Below the pieces are notes generated by a model. That model was given only the letters and a program-made list of their open reading frames with translations. It was not told the DNA's origin and did not search any database. A DNA stretch of 39,276 bases from assembly GCA_944377325.1 (NCBI GenBank), contig CALWEP010000137.1:1-39276 (forward strand). Direction: 5' to 3'. The position numbers and the translations under genes are program-made. Numbering within the stretch: position 1 is the stretch's first letter; each line of letters opens with the position of its first letter. Source of the stretch: an uncultured Lachnospiraceae bacterium (GTDB lineage: Bacteria > Bacillota > Clostridia > Lachnospirales > Lachnospiraceae). This document shows positions 16,208 to 23,328 of this stretch, piece by piece.

Positions 16208-17401
16208 TCAGTTCCGCTTCTTGTGACTGTCCAGCGCGTCTTTCAGCTGCCGGAACGCCTGCTCTACCGTAGCCCTCGGGCAGGCCAGATTGAACCGTTC
16301 AAACTGAGCCGTTTCCGGTCCGAAAATCTTTCCCGAATCCAGCCAGAGCTTGGCTTCCTCCACCATCAGATGCTCCAGCTCCTCATCCGTAAACCCGTAT
16401 CCGGAAAAATCGATCCACGCCAGATAGGTTCCTTCCGGCTCCACAAAAAGCGCTTCCGGCATATTGGCTTTCACAAACTCTCTCACATACTCGATATTTC
16501 CCTGAATGTACTCCACCAGCTGATCCACCCACCGGGCTCCCTTGGTATAACAGGATTTCACAGCCTCCATTCCCATGATATTCCCCTGGCTGTAGCCTGC
16601 TCCCGCATTGGCACGGCGATATCTGCCGCGAAGCTCCTCGCTGGGAATGATAATATTGGCCGGCTGGAATCCCGCCACATTGAACGTCTTGCTGGGAGAG
16701 GTATACACCACCAGATTTCTGCGGTATTTGGGATCCAGAGTCATAAAGCTGGTAAACTTATGATCTCCGTATACAAAGTCACAGTGGATTTCGTCATCCA
16801 TAATAATCACGTCGTGAGCCAGGCAGATATCTCCCAGACGCTCCAGCTCGTCTTTTGTCCAGACACGGCCCACCGGGTTGTGAGGATTGCAGAGAATAAA
16901 TACTTTCACATCATTCTCCGTAATCTTTCTTTCAAAATCCTCAAAATCTATGGTATACTTCCCGTTTTCATAATGAAGCTGATTGTTGATAAATACCCGT
17001 CCGTTGTCATCGATTACTTCCCGGAAAGGATAATATACCGGCTGCTGGATCAGAATGGCGTCTCCCTCTTTCGTAAACGCGTGAACTCCTGTGGCCAGTC
17101 CGTATACAATGCCGCAGCCTACGGTTACGGAAGCCGGATCCACCGTGTAGCCGTGACGTGAGGAAAACCACCGGTTCAGCGCTGCGAAATAATCGTCGTC
17201 CGGATCCGTATATCCGAAAATCCCGTGGTCAATTCTCTTGTGAAAGTCTTCCAGAATCTCTTCCGGCAGAGCGAAGTCCATATCTGCCACCCATAAAGGC
17301 AGAAGATCCTCTCTCCCCTTCCGCTTCATTCCAAAATCATACTTCAGACAGCTCGTTCCACGGCGGTCCACAATCCGGTTAAAATCATAGTTTCTGCTCA
17401 T
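16208..17401 (-). CDS. PatB/MalY-type PLP-dependent C-S lyase/aminotransferase
   Basis: A 397-residue fold-type I PLP enzyme. The first residues (YDFNRIVDRRGTSCLKYD) and LPLWVADMDF are the hallmarks of the MalY/PatB cystathionine beta-lyase group. CNPHNPVGRVW and DDEIHCDFVY bind the cofactor, SPSKTFNVAG contains the Schiff-base lysine, and the ending RFNLACPRATVEQA is conserved. Members cleave cystathionine or cysteine conjugates to a thiol, pyruvate and ammonia. The ATG at 17401 follows GAAAGGAAG; a longer in-frame ATG at 17434 lacks a ribosome-binding site. It leads the operon with the DAACS symporter, divergent from the MarR regulator. Confidence 0.92.
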   Translation of the reverse strand: MSRNYDFNRIVDRRGTSCLKYDFGMKRKGREDLLPLWVADMDFALPEEILEDFHKRIDHGIFGYTDPDDDYFAALNRWFSSRHGYTVDPASVTVGCGIVYGLATGVHAFTKEGDAILIQQPVYYPFREVIDDNGRVFINNQLHYENGKYTIDFEDFERKITENDVKVFILCNPHNPVGRVWTKDELERLGDICLAHDVIIMDDEIHCDFVYGDHKFTSFMTLDPKYRRNLVVYTSPSKTFNVAGFQPANIIIPSEELRGRYRRANAGAGYSQGNIMGMEAVKSCYTKGARWVDQLVEYIQGNIEYVREFVKANMPEALFVEPEGTYLAWIDFSGYGFTDEELEHLMVEEAKLWLDSGKIFGPETAQFERFNLACPRATVEQAFRQLKDALDSHKKRN

Positions 17402-17424
17402 TTGTTTTCTTCCTTTCTTTTTTT

Positions 17425-17439
17425 GTTTAATCACTAAAC
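17425..17439. promoter_or_regulatory. Palindrome 1, GTTTA-N5-TAAAC (candidate MarR operator)
   Basis: GTTTA (17425-17429) and TAAAC (17435-17439). It lies in the 5' leader of the PatB/MalY gene, between its -10 box and start codon, where a bound repressor would block transcription. Confidence 0.6.
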
Positions 17440-17453
17440 CTTAATGTAAGCTC

Positions 17454-17482
17454 ATCATACATCCCAGGTCAAAAAAAGTCAA
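17454..17482 (-). promoter_or_regulatory. Sigma-A promoter of the PatB/MalY-symporter operon
   Basis: TTGACT (17477-17482) and TATGAT (17454-17459), 17-base spacer, minus strand. The -35 box abuts palindrome 2. Confidence 0.75.
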
Positions 17483-17509
17483 TAGTTTTTGTTTAAAAAA
17501 TAAACTATT
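17481..17509. promoter_or_regulatory. Palindrome 2, nested operator-like inverted repeats
   Basis: Outer perfect arms AATAGTTT (17481-17488) and AAACTATT (17502-17509) overlap an inner GTTTA-N5-TAAAC (17491-17505) of the same form as palindrome 1. It adjoins the -35 box of the minus-strand promoter and lies upstream of the plus-strand promoter. Confidence 0.65.
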
Positions 17510-17543
17510 TTAGTATATATTTAACATATCTCTTATGCAGCTA

Positions 17544-17571
17544 TTGAAAATTCTTTATTATATGTTATAAT
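17544..17571 (+). promoter_or_regulatory. Sigma-A promoter of the MarR gene
   Basis: TTGAAA (17544-17549) and TATAAT (17566-17571) with a 16-base spacer. Palindrome 3 begins two bases after the -10 box. Confidence 0.75.
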
Positions 17572-17572
17572 C

Positions 17573-17586
17573 GTTTACGTATAAAC
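17573..17586. promoter_or_regulatory. Palindrome 3, GTTTA-N4-TAAAC (candidate autoregulatory operator)
   Basis: GTTTA (17573-17577) and TAAAC (17582-17586), covering the predicted transcription start of the MarR gene. Same arms as palindromes 1 and 2 but one base shorter in the spacer. Confidence 0.6.
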
Positions 17587-17640
17587 CATTTTTGCCGGTT
17601 TGTAAAAAAGAAAAAATATACAAAAACAGGGGAAATGTCT

Positions 17641-18303
17641 ATGAAAGAGAGTCAAGACTCAAGCAAGAGTTTAATCCTTAAACAAATTTCTACTATGATT
17701 GAGGAGCTCAGCCAAGAACCGGAGCAGGAAGAGAAGGATCGGCTGATCCGGACAGCCAGCGACAACGGCTTCAGCAGCGACAATGCGCCCAGCAGCTTCA
17801 TCGATCAGGCATACCAGGTTCTCAATGACCGCCACAATATTATCTACGAATTCGTCATGCGGTATAATGATTACATCTACGCGGAGCATGACTACGGCAA
17901 CGGCCATCCGCTGACCATGATCGAAGTGCATACTCTGACGTACATTCATGACCATCCCGGAGCCACCGTAACAGAGCTCACCTCCTACTGGCACAAAACC
18001 AAGGGCGCCATCTCCCAGATTGTCAGCAGGCTGGAAGATCTGGGTCTTGTGGAAAAGACCAAGAAAAAGGACAACGGGAAAAATGTATATCTCTATATTA
18101 CCGACGCAGGATTTCAGATCAGCTGTTCCCACAAGCTGTACGATATTCTCGACATCACCAAAACCCTGAGCAAAGTTCAGCGGGAGTGCACTCCCGCCGA
18201 AATCGACACCTTTTATAAGGTGCTGTCCTCCTATTACCGGGTGATCTGCAAAGATTTTGAGGACAATAAGATTCCGAAGCGCCAGGGGAAACGCCGCCGA
18301 TAG
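17641..18303 (+). CDS. MarR-family transcriptional regulator with N-terminal extension
   Basis: A 220-residue DNA-binding protein. The winged helix-turn-helix lies at about residues 95-155, with the recognition region TVTELTSYWHKTKGAISQIV and the wing EKTKKKDNGKNVYLYITDAG. MarR proteins usually have about 140-150 residues. The extra about 65 N-terminal residues are polar and rich in Ser, Glu and Gln. The ATG at 17641 is preferred over the one at 17635, since AGGGGA (17628-17633) is properly spaced only for the former. Divergence from the PatB/MalY-symporter operon and the three palindromes make it the likely repressor of that operon and of itself. The ligand is unknown. Confidence 0.85.
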   Translation: MKESQDSSKSLILKQISTMIEELSQEPEQEEKDRLIRTASDNGFSSDNAPSSFIDQAYQVLNDRHNIIYEFVMRYNDYIYAEHDYGNGHPLTMIEVHTLTYIHDHPGATVTELTSYWHKTKGAISQIVSRLEDLGLVEKTKKKDNGKNVYLYITDAGFQISCSHKLYDILDITKTLSKVQRECTPAEIDTFYKVLSSYYRVICKDFEDNKIPKRQGKRRR

Positions 18304-18304
18304 C

Positions 18305-18364
18305 AAAAAAGCAGACAGTCCGGGAGAGCCTGGCGCTTATCTCCTGTCCTGTCTGCTTTTTACT
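18305..18364. terminator. Bidirectional intrinsic terminator between marR-like gene and malQ
   Basis: GCAGACAG (18311-18318) and CTGTCTGC (18349-18356) form the stem, flanked by an A-run (18305-18310) and a T-run (18357-18364), so it works on both strands for the two convergent genes. Confidence 0.88.
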
Positions 18365-18366
18365 TT

Positions 18367-19848
18367 TTATTCCTTCTTTTCTCTTCCTCTTCCGTAAACC
18401 CATGCAAGGTCCCGGCATTTTTCTCTTGTCGCCCTGTCAAACTGTCCGGGAACCAGCCTCCATTTCCAGTTATCTCCCAGGGTGGACGGCTCGTTCATCC
18501 TGGCTTCCCTGCCCAGTCCCAGATAGTCCTGCATGGGAATCACCGCCAGCCGTGCCCGGCTCCCCAGCGCCGCCCGTATGAAATCCCAGTGGATTTCTTC
18601 CGGAGGCGTGTGGCTGTTTCCCAGATAGCGGACAGAGAATTCCCTCTCCCAGGACGGCATGGAGCCGTACCAGCTCTGAAGCGTATCGTTGTCATGAGTT
18701 CCCGTATATACCACACAGTTCTCGTCATAATGATACGGGAGATAGATGCTCTCTCCGTCTGCGGAAAAAGCAAACTCCAGCACCTTCATTCCCGGAAATC
18801 CGGAATCCTTCACCATTTTCAGCACGGTCGGCGTGAGAAATCCCAGATCCTCCGCAATAATATCCGGTTTTCCCAGCCTTTTCTCTACGGCCCTAAACAG
18901 CTCCAGTCCCGGTCCTTTTTCCCAATGGCCTCCCGCCGCGGTCTCGTCCTCCGCCGGTATGGCGTAATACTCGTCAAATCCCCGGAAATGATCTACCCGC
19001 ACCACGTCGCAGAGCTGAAAGCAGTAGGAAATTCGTTCGCACCACCAGGCATAGCCTGTTTTTCTGTGATACTCCCACCGGTAGAGCGGATTGCCCCAGA
19101 GCTGACCCGTAGGGCTGAAGCCGTCAGGAGGACAGCCTGCCACAAAATCCGGCTCCCGATCCTCATTAAACTGAAACAGCTCCGGGTGGAACCAGCTGTC
19201 TGCGCTGTCCAGGGCCACATAAATGGGAATATCTCCTATGATCCGGATCCCGTTTTCATTGGCATAATTCTTCAGTTTCTTCCACTGTTCTTCAAATTTC
19301 AGCTGCTGAAACCGATAAAATTCGATCTCATCCTTCAGCCTTTCTTCATACTCGGCCACCGCTTCCGGCTCTCGCATCCGGATATCCTCGTCCCACTCCG
19401 TCCAGCTTTTTCCCTGAAACTGGTTTTTCACAGCCATATAGAAGCAGTATTCTTCCGTCTCGGGGCGAAGCCTCTCCCGGCTCCTCTCCCCCTGCTTCCA
19501 CCTCTCAAAGGCCTTTCTCAGCACCGCAAAGCGGGTCTTATAGATTCTTTCATAGTCCACATAAGCCGGATACTGCCCGCAGTCCGCCTCCAGGCACTCC
19601 TCCTTTGTCAGCAGTCCCTCCTCCGCCAGGGTATCCAGGTCGATGAAATAGGGATTCCCTGCAAACGCGCTGAAGGACTGATAGGGAGAATCTCCGTAGC
19701 CTGTGGGGCCGAAAGGAAGTACCTGCCAGTACTGCTGCCCCGCCTCCTTCAGCTGGTCAATAAATTTGTAGGCCTCCCGGGAAAAGCCTCCGATCCCGTA
19801 AGGGGACGGAATGCTGGTGATCGGAAGCAGAATTCCGCATTCCCTCAT
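18367..19848 (-). CDS. malQ: 4-alpha-glucanotransferase (amylomaltase)
   Basis: A 493-residue glycoside hydrolase family 77 enzyme that transfers alpha-1,4-glucan segments between maltodextrins, working with glycogen turnover. The nucleophile region VRVDHFRGF, the acid/base EDLGFLTP and the transition-state motif YTGTHDNDT are intact, and the length is typical. Its ATG overlaps the end of the mscS gene by four bases, with a weakly placed GGAG, so it is translationally coupled and cotranscribed with mscS and glgB. Confidence 0.95.
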   Translation of the reverse strand: MRECGILLPITSIPSPYGIGGFSREAYKFIDQLKEAGQQYWQVLPFGPTGYGDSPYQSFSAFAGNPYFIDLDTLAEEGLLTKEECLEADCGQYPAYVDYERIYKTRFAVLRKAFERWKQGERSRERLRPETEEYCFYMAVKNQFQGKSWTEWDEDIRMREPEAVAEYEERLKDEIEFYRFQQLKFEEQWKKLKNYANENGIRIIGDIPIYVALDSADSWFHPELFQFNEDREPDFVAGCPPDGFSPTGQLWGNPLYRWEYHRKTGYAWWCERISYCFQLCDVVRVDHFRGFDEYYAIPAEDETAAGGHWEKGPGLELFRAVEKRLGKPDIIAEDLGFLTPTVLKMVKDSGFPGMKVLEFAFSADGESIYLPYHYDENCVVYTGTHDNDTLQSWYGSMPSWEREFSVRYLGNSHTPPEEIHWDFIRAALGSRARLAVIPMQDYLGLGREARMNEPSTLGDNWKWRLVPGQFDRATREKCRDLAWVYGRGREKKE

Positions 19849-20681
19849 TTTTCTGTTTCTCCTTTTTCTGTCTTATCCGTATAATTAATATGCACATCCA
19901 TCTGGTTGTAAGGAATGGCGATTCCGGCCTGATCCAGGCGCAGCTTCACTTCCTCCAGCACATCCCATCTGGTCTGCCAGTAATCATCCGTAGCCGACCA
20001 GCCCCGCGCTCCGATTACTACGGAGCTCGCCGCCAGCTCGCTGACGAACACCTGAATCGGCCGGTCCTTTTTGATCTTCGGATGGCTCATATAAATGTCC
20101 AGCAAAATCTCCTTCGCCTTCCTCAGATCCGAATCATAGCCGATTCCCACCGCAATGTCCAGCCGTCTGAATTCCTCCGCAGTGGCATTGGTCACAGGCG
20201 AGTTGGACAGGCTGCCGTTGGGAATTACCACCATCTTGTTGTCCGTTGTGTTCAGAGTTGTGTAAACCAGACCGATGGCAGCCACCGTTCCTTCTCCGTA
20301 CTGGCTTACAATATAATCCCCCACCTTGAACGGCCGGACCAGCAGGATCAGAACTCCGCCCGCAAAGTTGGACAGGCTCCCCTGCAGGGCAAGGCCCAGG
20401 GTAAGGCCTGCAGAACCCAGCACCGCAATAATGGATGATGACTGTATTCCGATCCGCTCCGCCGCCATAAACACCAGAACGGCGTACATAACCGCCTGCA
20501 GCAGAGACAGAAGGAACTTCCTCAAAGACAGCTCCATGTCCATCCGGGCAAAGGAGCGGTCCACCATCCTTCGGACCGCTCCAGCCACTTTAAATCCTAT
20601 GCTAAGTATCAGTACGGCAATAACCAGGTTGCCCCCGAATCGGGTCAGCCCCGGCAGCCAGTCTTTCATCATTTCAGGCAT
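19845..20681 (-). CDS. MscS-family small mechanosensitive channel
   Basis: A 278-residue inner-membrane channel with three predicted helices at about residues 14-32, 57-78 and 85-112. The pore helix shows the alternating Gly/Ala pattern GSAGLTLGLALQGSLSNFAG, followed by the beta domain RPFKVGDYI. These channels open under membrane tension to release solutes during hypo-osmotic shock. It lies between glgB (13-base gap) and malQ (four-base overlap). That position is odd, since glycogen metabolism and osmotic protection are not usually grouped; release of osmotic pressure from soluble maltodextrins is one possible reason (inference). Confidence 0.92.
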   Translation of the reverse strand: MPEMMKDWLPGLTRFGGNLVIAVLILSIGFKVAGAVRRMVDRSFARMDMELSLRKFLLSLLQAVMYAVLVFMAAERIGIQSSSIIAVLGSAGLTLGLALQGSLSNFAGGVLILLVRPFKVGDYIVSQYGEGTVAAIGLVYTTLNTTDNKMVVIPNGSLSNSPVTNATAEEFRRLDIAVGIGYDSDLRKAKEILLDIYMSHPKIKKDRPIQVFVSELAASSVVIGARGWSATDDYWQTRWDVLEEVKLRLDQAGIAIPYNQMDVHINYTDKTEKGETEK

Positions 20682-20694
20682 CTATCCTCTCCCG

Positions 20695-23178
20695 TTATTC
20701 CGTTTTTCGGCTTTCCCGGCGTTTTCTTCCGGCTGCCGTTTTCACCGCTTCCGCCGCCTTCGTCGCCGCCTTTTTCACCTTTTCCGTCCTGTTCTTCTTA
20801 TCGGTTCCGGTGCCGGCTTCCGATTTGGGCTCCGCTGCGGACACTTCTGCCGCTTCCGCCGCAATTTCCGTCTTTTCCGCCTTCTCTGTCTTTACCGCAG
20901 CAGCGGGAGCCTTTTTCACCGTTTTCTTCGGCGCGCTCTTCTTCCCTCCGTCAGGGGTGCAGGTGAAAATGCTTACGCTCATGGGCGCCACATTGATTAC
21001 GATGGAATTCGGTCTTTCATTCCACTCCTCGCGCTTGGAGGACTTCACCCTGGGGTTCGTGCAGCCGCTTCCGCCGAACTCCTCGCTGTCGCTGCTGAAT
21101 ATCTCTTTATACTTTCCCGCAAAGGGAACTCCCACCTGAAACTTTTCATGAAGCACCGGAGCGAAGTTGCAGACAAACAGAAGAGTCTCTTCTTTTTTCT
21201 TCGTCTTCCGCAGGAATACCACTATGTTTTCCGCCGCATTGTTGCACTCGATCCACTCAAATCCGTCGGGATGATAATCCATCTGGCTGAGAGCCGGATA
21301 AGTCCGGTACAGCTTGTTCAGCGCCTTTACGTAATCCTGCATCTGGCTGTGAATGGGATACTGCAGAAGATCCCATTCCAGCTCCCTGTTCTCATTCCAT
21401 TCGTCCATCTGTCCGAATTCCTGACCCATGAACAGCAGTTTCTTTCCGGGATGGCCCAGCATGAAGCCGTAGGCAGCGCGCAGGTTGGCAAACTTTTCCT
21501 CAAAGGTTGCGCCCGGCATTTTATTGACCATGGAGCCTTTTCCGTGCACCACCTCGTCATGGGAGAACACCAGAATAAAGGACTCGCTGTAGGCGTAGAT
21601 CATACTGAAGGTCAGCTCTCCGTAGTGGTAATTCCGGAAGAAGGGATCGCACTGCATATAGCCCAGGAAATCGTTCATCCACCCCATGTTCCACTTGTAG
21701 TCAAAGCCCAGTCCGTCATCCCGCACGTCTCCGGTGATCTTCGGCCAGGCGGTAGATTCCTCCGCAATCAGCACGGCTCCGTTCTTTTTCTTCTTGAAAA
21801 TGGAATTCAGGTGCTTCAGGAATTCCACTGCGTCCAGATTTTCATGGCCGCCGTAAATATTGGGAATCCACTCCCCGTCATTTTTTCCGTAGTCCAAATA
21901 GAGCATGGACGCCACCGCATCCATACGGATGCCGTCGGCATGGTACTTTTCCGTCCAGAACAGCGCGTTGGCGATCAGGAAGTTGGACACCTGCGGTCTG
22001 GCGTAATTGTAAATCAGGGTGCCCCAATGGGGATGGGCTCCCTTTCTGGGATCCCGATGCTCGTACAGGCAGGTTCCGTCATATTCGGCCATGCCCCAGG
22101 CATCTCTGGGGAAGTGGGCCGGCACCCAGTCCAGAATCACGCCGATGCCCTGGCCGTGCATATAATCCATAAAATACATAAAGTCATCCGGCGTTCCGTA
22201 ACGGCTGGTGGGCGCATAGTAACCGCTCACCTGATACCCCCAGGAAGCGTCCAGCGGATGCTCCATCACAGGCAGAAGCTCCACATGAGTATACCCCATG
22301 TTCTTTACATACTCCGCCAGCTTGGGAGCGATCTCCCGGTAATTATAAAATTCGGAGCCCACAATCGGCTCTCCGTCCTCTCCCGTCTGAATCTCCTTTC
22401 TCATAAAGGAGCCCAGGTGAAGCTCATAAATAGCCATGGGCGCAGTCTTCGTATCCGTCTTCGCCCGCTTGTCCATCCATTCTTTATCTGTCCACTGATA
22501 CCGGTCGATGTCCCACACCACCGACGCCGTATTCGGTCTCAGTTCCGCATAGTTCGCATAGGGGTCGGCCTTCAGCACCGGATCGCCGTTCATTTTCTTG
22601 ATCTCATATTTGTAAAGGGTCCCCGCTTCCAGCCCGGGAATAAACAGCTCATATACGCCGTACCCCTCATGGAGCTTCATCTGATGTCTTCGTCCGTCCC
22701 ACAGATTGAAATCTCCCACCACGCTGACTCTCATGGCGCAGGGCGCCCACACGGCAAACAGCACGCCTTTGACTCCGTCCACGGTCATGGGATGAGCTCC
22801 CATTTTCTTGTAGATCTCATAGTTTACGCCGGCGTCAAATTTCTTCAGTTCCTGCTCCGTGATCTGATCTCCGAAGGAATACGGATCCCTGATCTCTGCC
22901 TGAGTCCCGTTGTCATAGGTGATGCGAAGAGTATAGGGGGCAGCGGTCTTTCTGGGAATCAGCACCGCAAAAAAGCCTTCCTCATCCGCCATCTCCATGG
23001 GATAGGTTCCAGCTCCCATTTTCACCTCTATACTCTCAGCCGTGGGAATAAACGCCTGTACCAGCACGCCGCCTTCCACCGGATGAGCGCCCAGCAGGTT
23101 TTCCGGATGGCGCGCCTCTGAATATACCATTTCCTCTATTCCAGCCCAATCCATTAAATCGTACAGCATCTTGTTCAT
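20695..23178 (-). CDS. glgB: 1,4-alpha-glucan (glycogen) branching enzyme with long basic/acidic tail
   Basis: An 827-residue GH13 enzyme that introduces alpha-1,6 branches into glycogen. Two CBM48-like N-terminal domains precede the (beta/alpha)8 core, with DGIRMDAVASMLYLDYG (nucleophile Asp), IAEESTAWP (general acid Glu) and FSHDEVVHGKGS (transition-state Asp). Typical GlgB ends near residue 640-730. Here about 100 residues follow the C-terminal beta domain, composed almost entirely of Lys, Ala, Glu, Thr and Pro (KKTVKKAPAAAVKTEKAEK style). The start ATG follows GGGGG by eight bases. First gene of the glgB-mscS-malQ operon. Confidence 0.95.
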   Translation of the reverse strand: MNKMLYDLMDWAGIEEMVYSEARHPENLLGAHPVEGGVLVQAFIPTAESIEVKMGAGTYPMEMADEEGFFAVLIPRKTAAPYTLRITYDNGTQAEIRDPYSFGDQITEQELKKFDAGVNYEIYKKMGAHPMTVDGVKGVLFAVWAPCAMRVSVVGDFNLWDGRRHQMKLHEGYGVYELFIPGLEAGTLYKYEIKKMNGDPVLKADPYANYAELRPNTASVVWDIDRYQWTDKEWMDKRAKTDTKTAPMAIYELHLGSFMRKEIQTGEDGEPIVGSEFYNYREIAPKLAEYVKNMGYTHVELLPVMEHPLDASWGYQVSGYYAPTSRYGTPDDFMYFMDYMHGQGIGVILDWVPAHFPRDAWGMAEYDGTCLYEHRDPRKGAHPHWGTLIYNYARPQVSNFLIANALFWTEKYHADGIRMDAVASMLYLDYGKNDGEWIPNIYGGHENLDAVEFLKHLNSIFKKKKNGAVLIAEESTAWPKITGDVRDDGLGFDYKWNMGWMNDFLGYMQCDPFFRNYHYGELTFSMIYAYSESFILVFSHDEVVHGKGSMVNKMPGATFEEKFANLRAAYGFMLGHPGKKLLFMGQEFGQMDEWNENRELEWDLLQYPIHSQMQDYVKALNKLYRTYPALSQMDYHPDGFEWIECNNAAENIVVFLRKTKKKEETLLFVCNFAPVLHEKFQVGVPFAGKYKEIFSSDSEEFGGSGCTNPRVKSSKREEWNERPNSIVINVAPMSVSIFTCTPDGGKKSAPKKTVKKAPAAAVKTEKAEKTEIAAEAAEVSAAEPKSEAGTGTDKKNRTEKVKKAATKAAEAVKTAAGRKRRESRKTE

Positions 23179-23212
23179 ATGAGAACCCCCTTTGAATGGA
23201 AATCTACTTTTT

Positions 23213-23241
23213 ATTTTAGCATTTCAGCCGTTATAACACAA
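23213..23241 (-). promoter_or_regulatory. Probable sigma-A promoter of the glgB operon
   Basis: TTGTGT (23236-23241) and TAAAAT (23213-23218) with a 17-base spacer, about 35 bases from the glgB ATG. Confidence 0.55.
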
Positions 23242-23283
23242 CGATATTATTCTTATTTTTCCAATTTTCACACAATTTTGCCT

Positions 23284-23322
23284 GCAAAAATGCCCGGCAG
23301 CGGACATTGCCGCCGGCCGGGC
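23284..23322 (-). terminator. Intrinsic terminator of the phosphorelay operon
   Basis: GCCCGGC (23292-23298) pairs with GCCGGGC (23316-23322), with inner GC pairs, and on the minus strand is followed by ATTTTTG. It lies just past the histidine kinase stop and separates it from the glgB promoter. Confidence 0.85.
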
Positions 23323-23328
23323 ATCTGG

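Noticed and set aside
20326..23121. Very long plus-strand open frame (931 codons) opposite glgB and mscS
   Set aside because: It is antisense to glgB with intact catalytic motifs, has no ribosome-binding site, and its composition (rich in His, Arg, Pro, Leu) is typical of reverse reading of a GC-rich coding strand.
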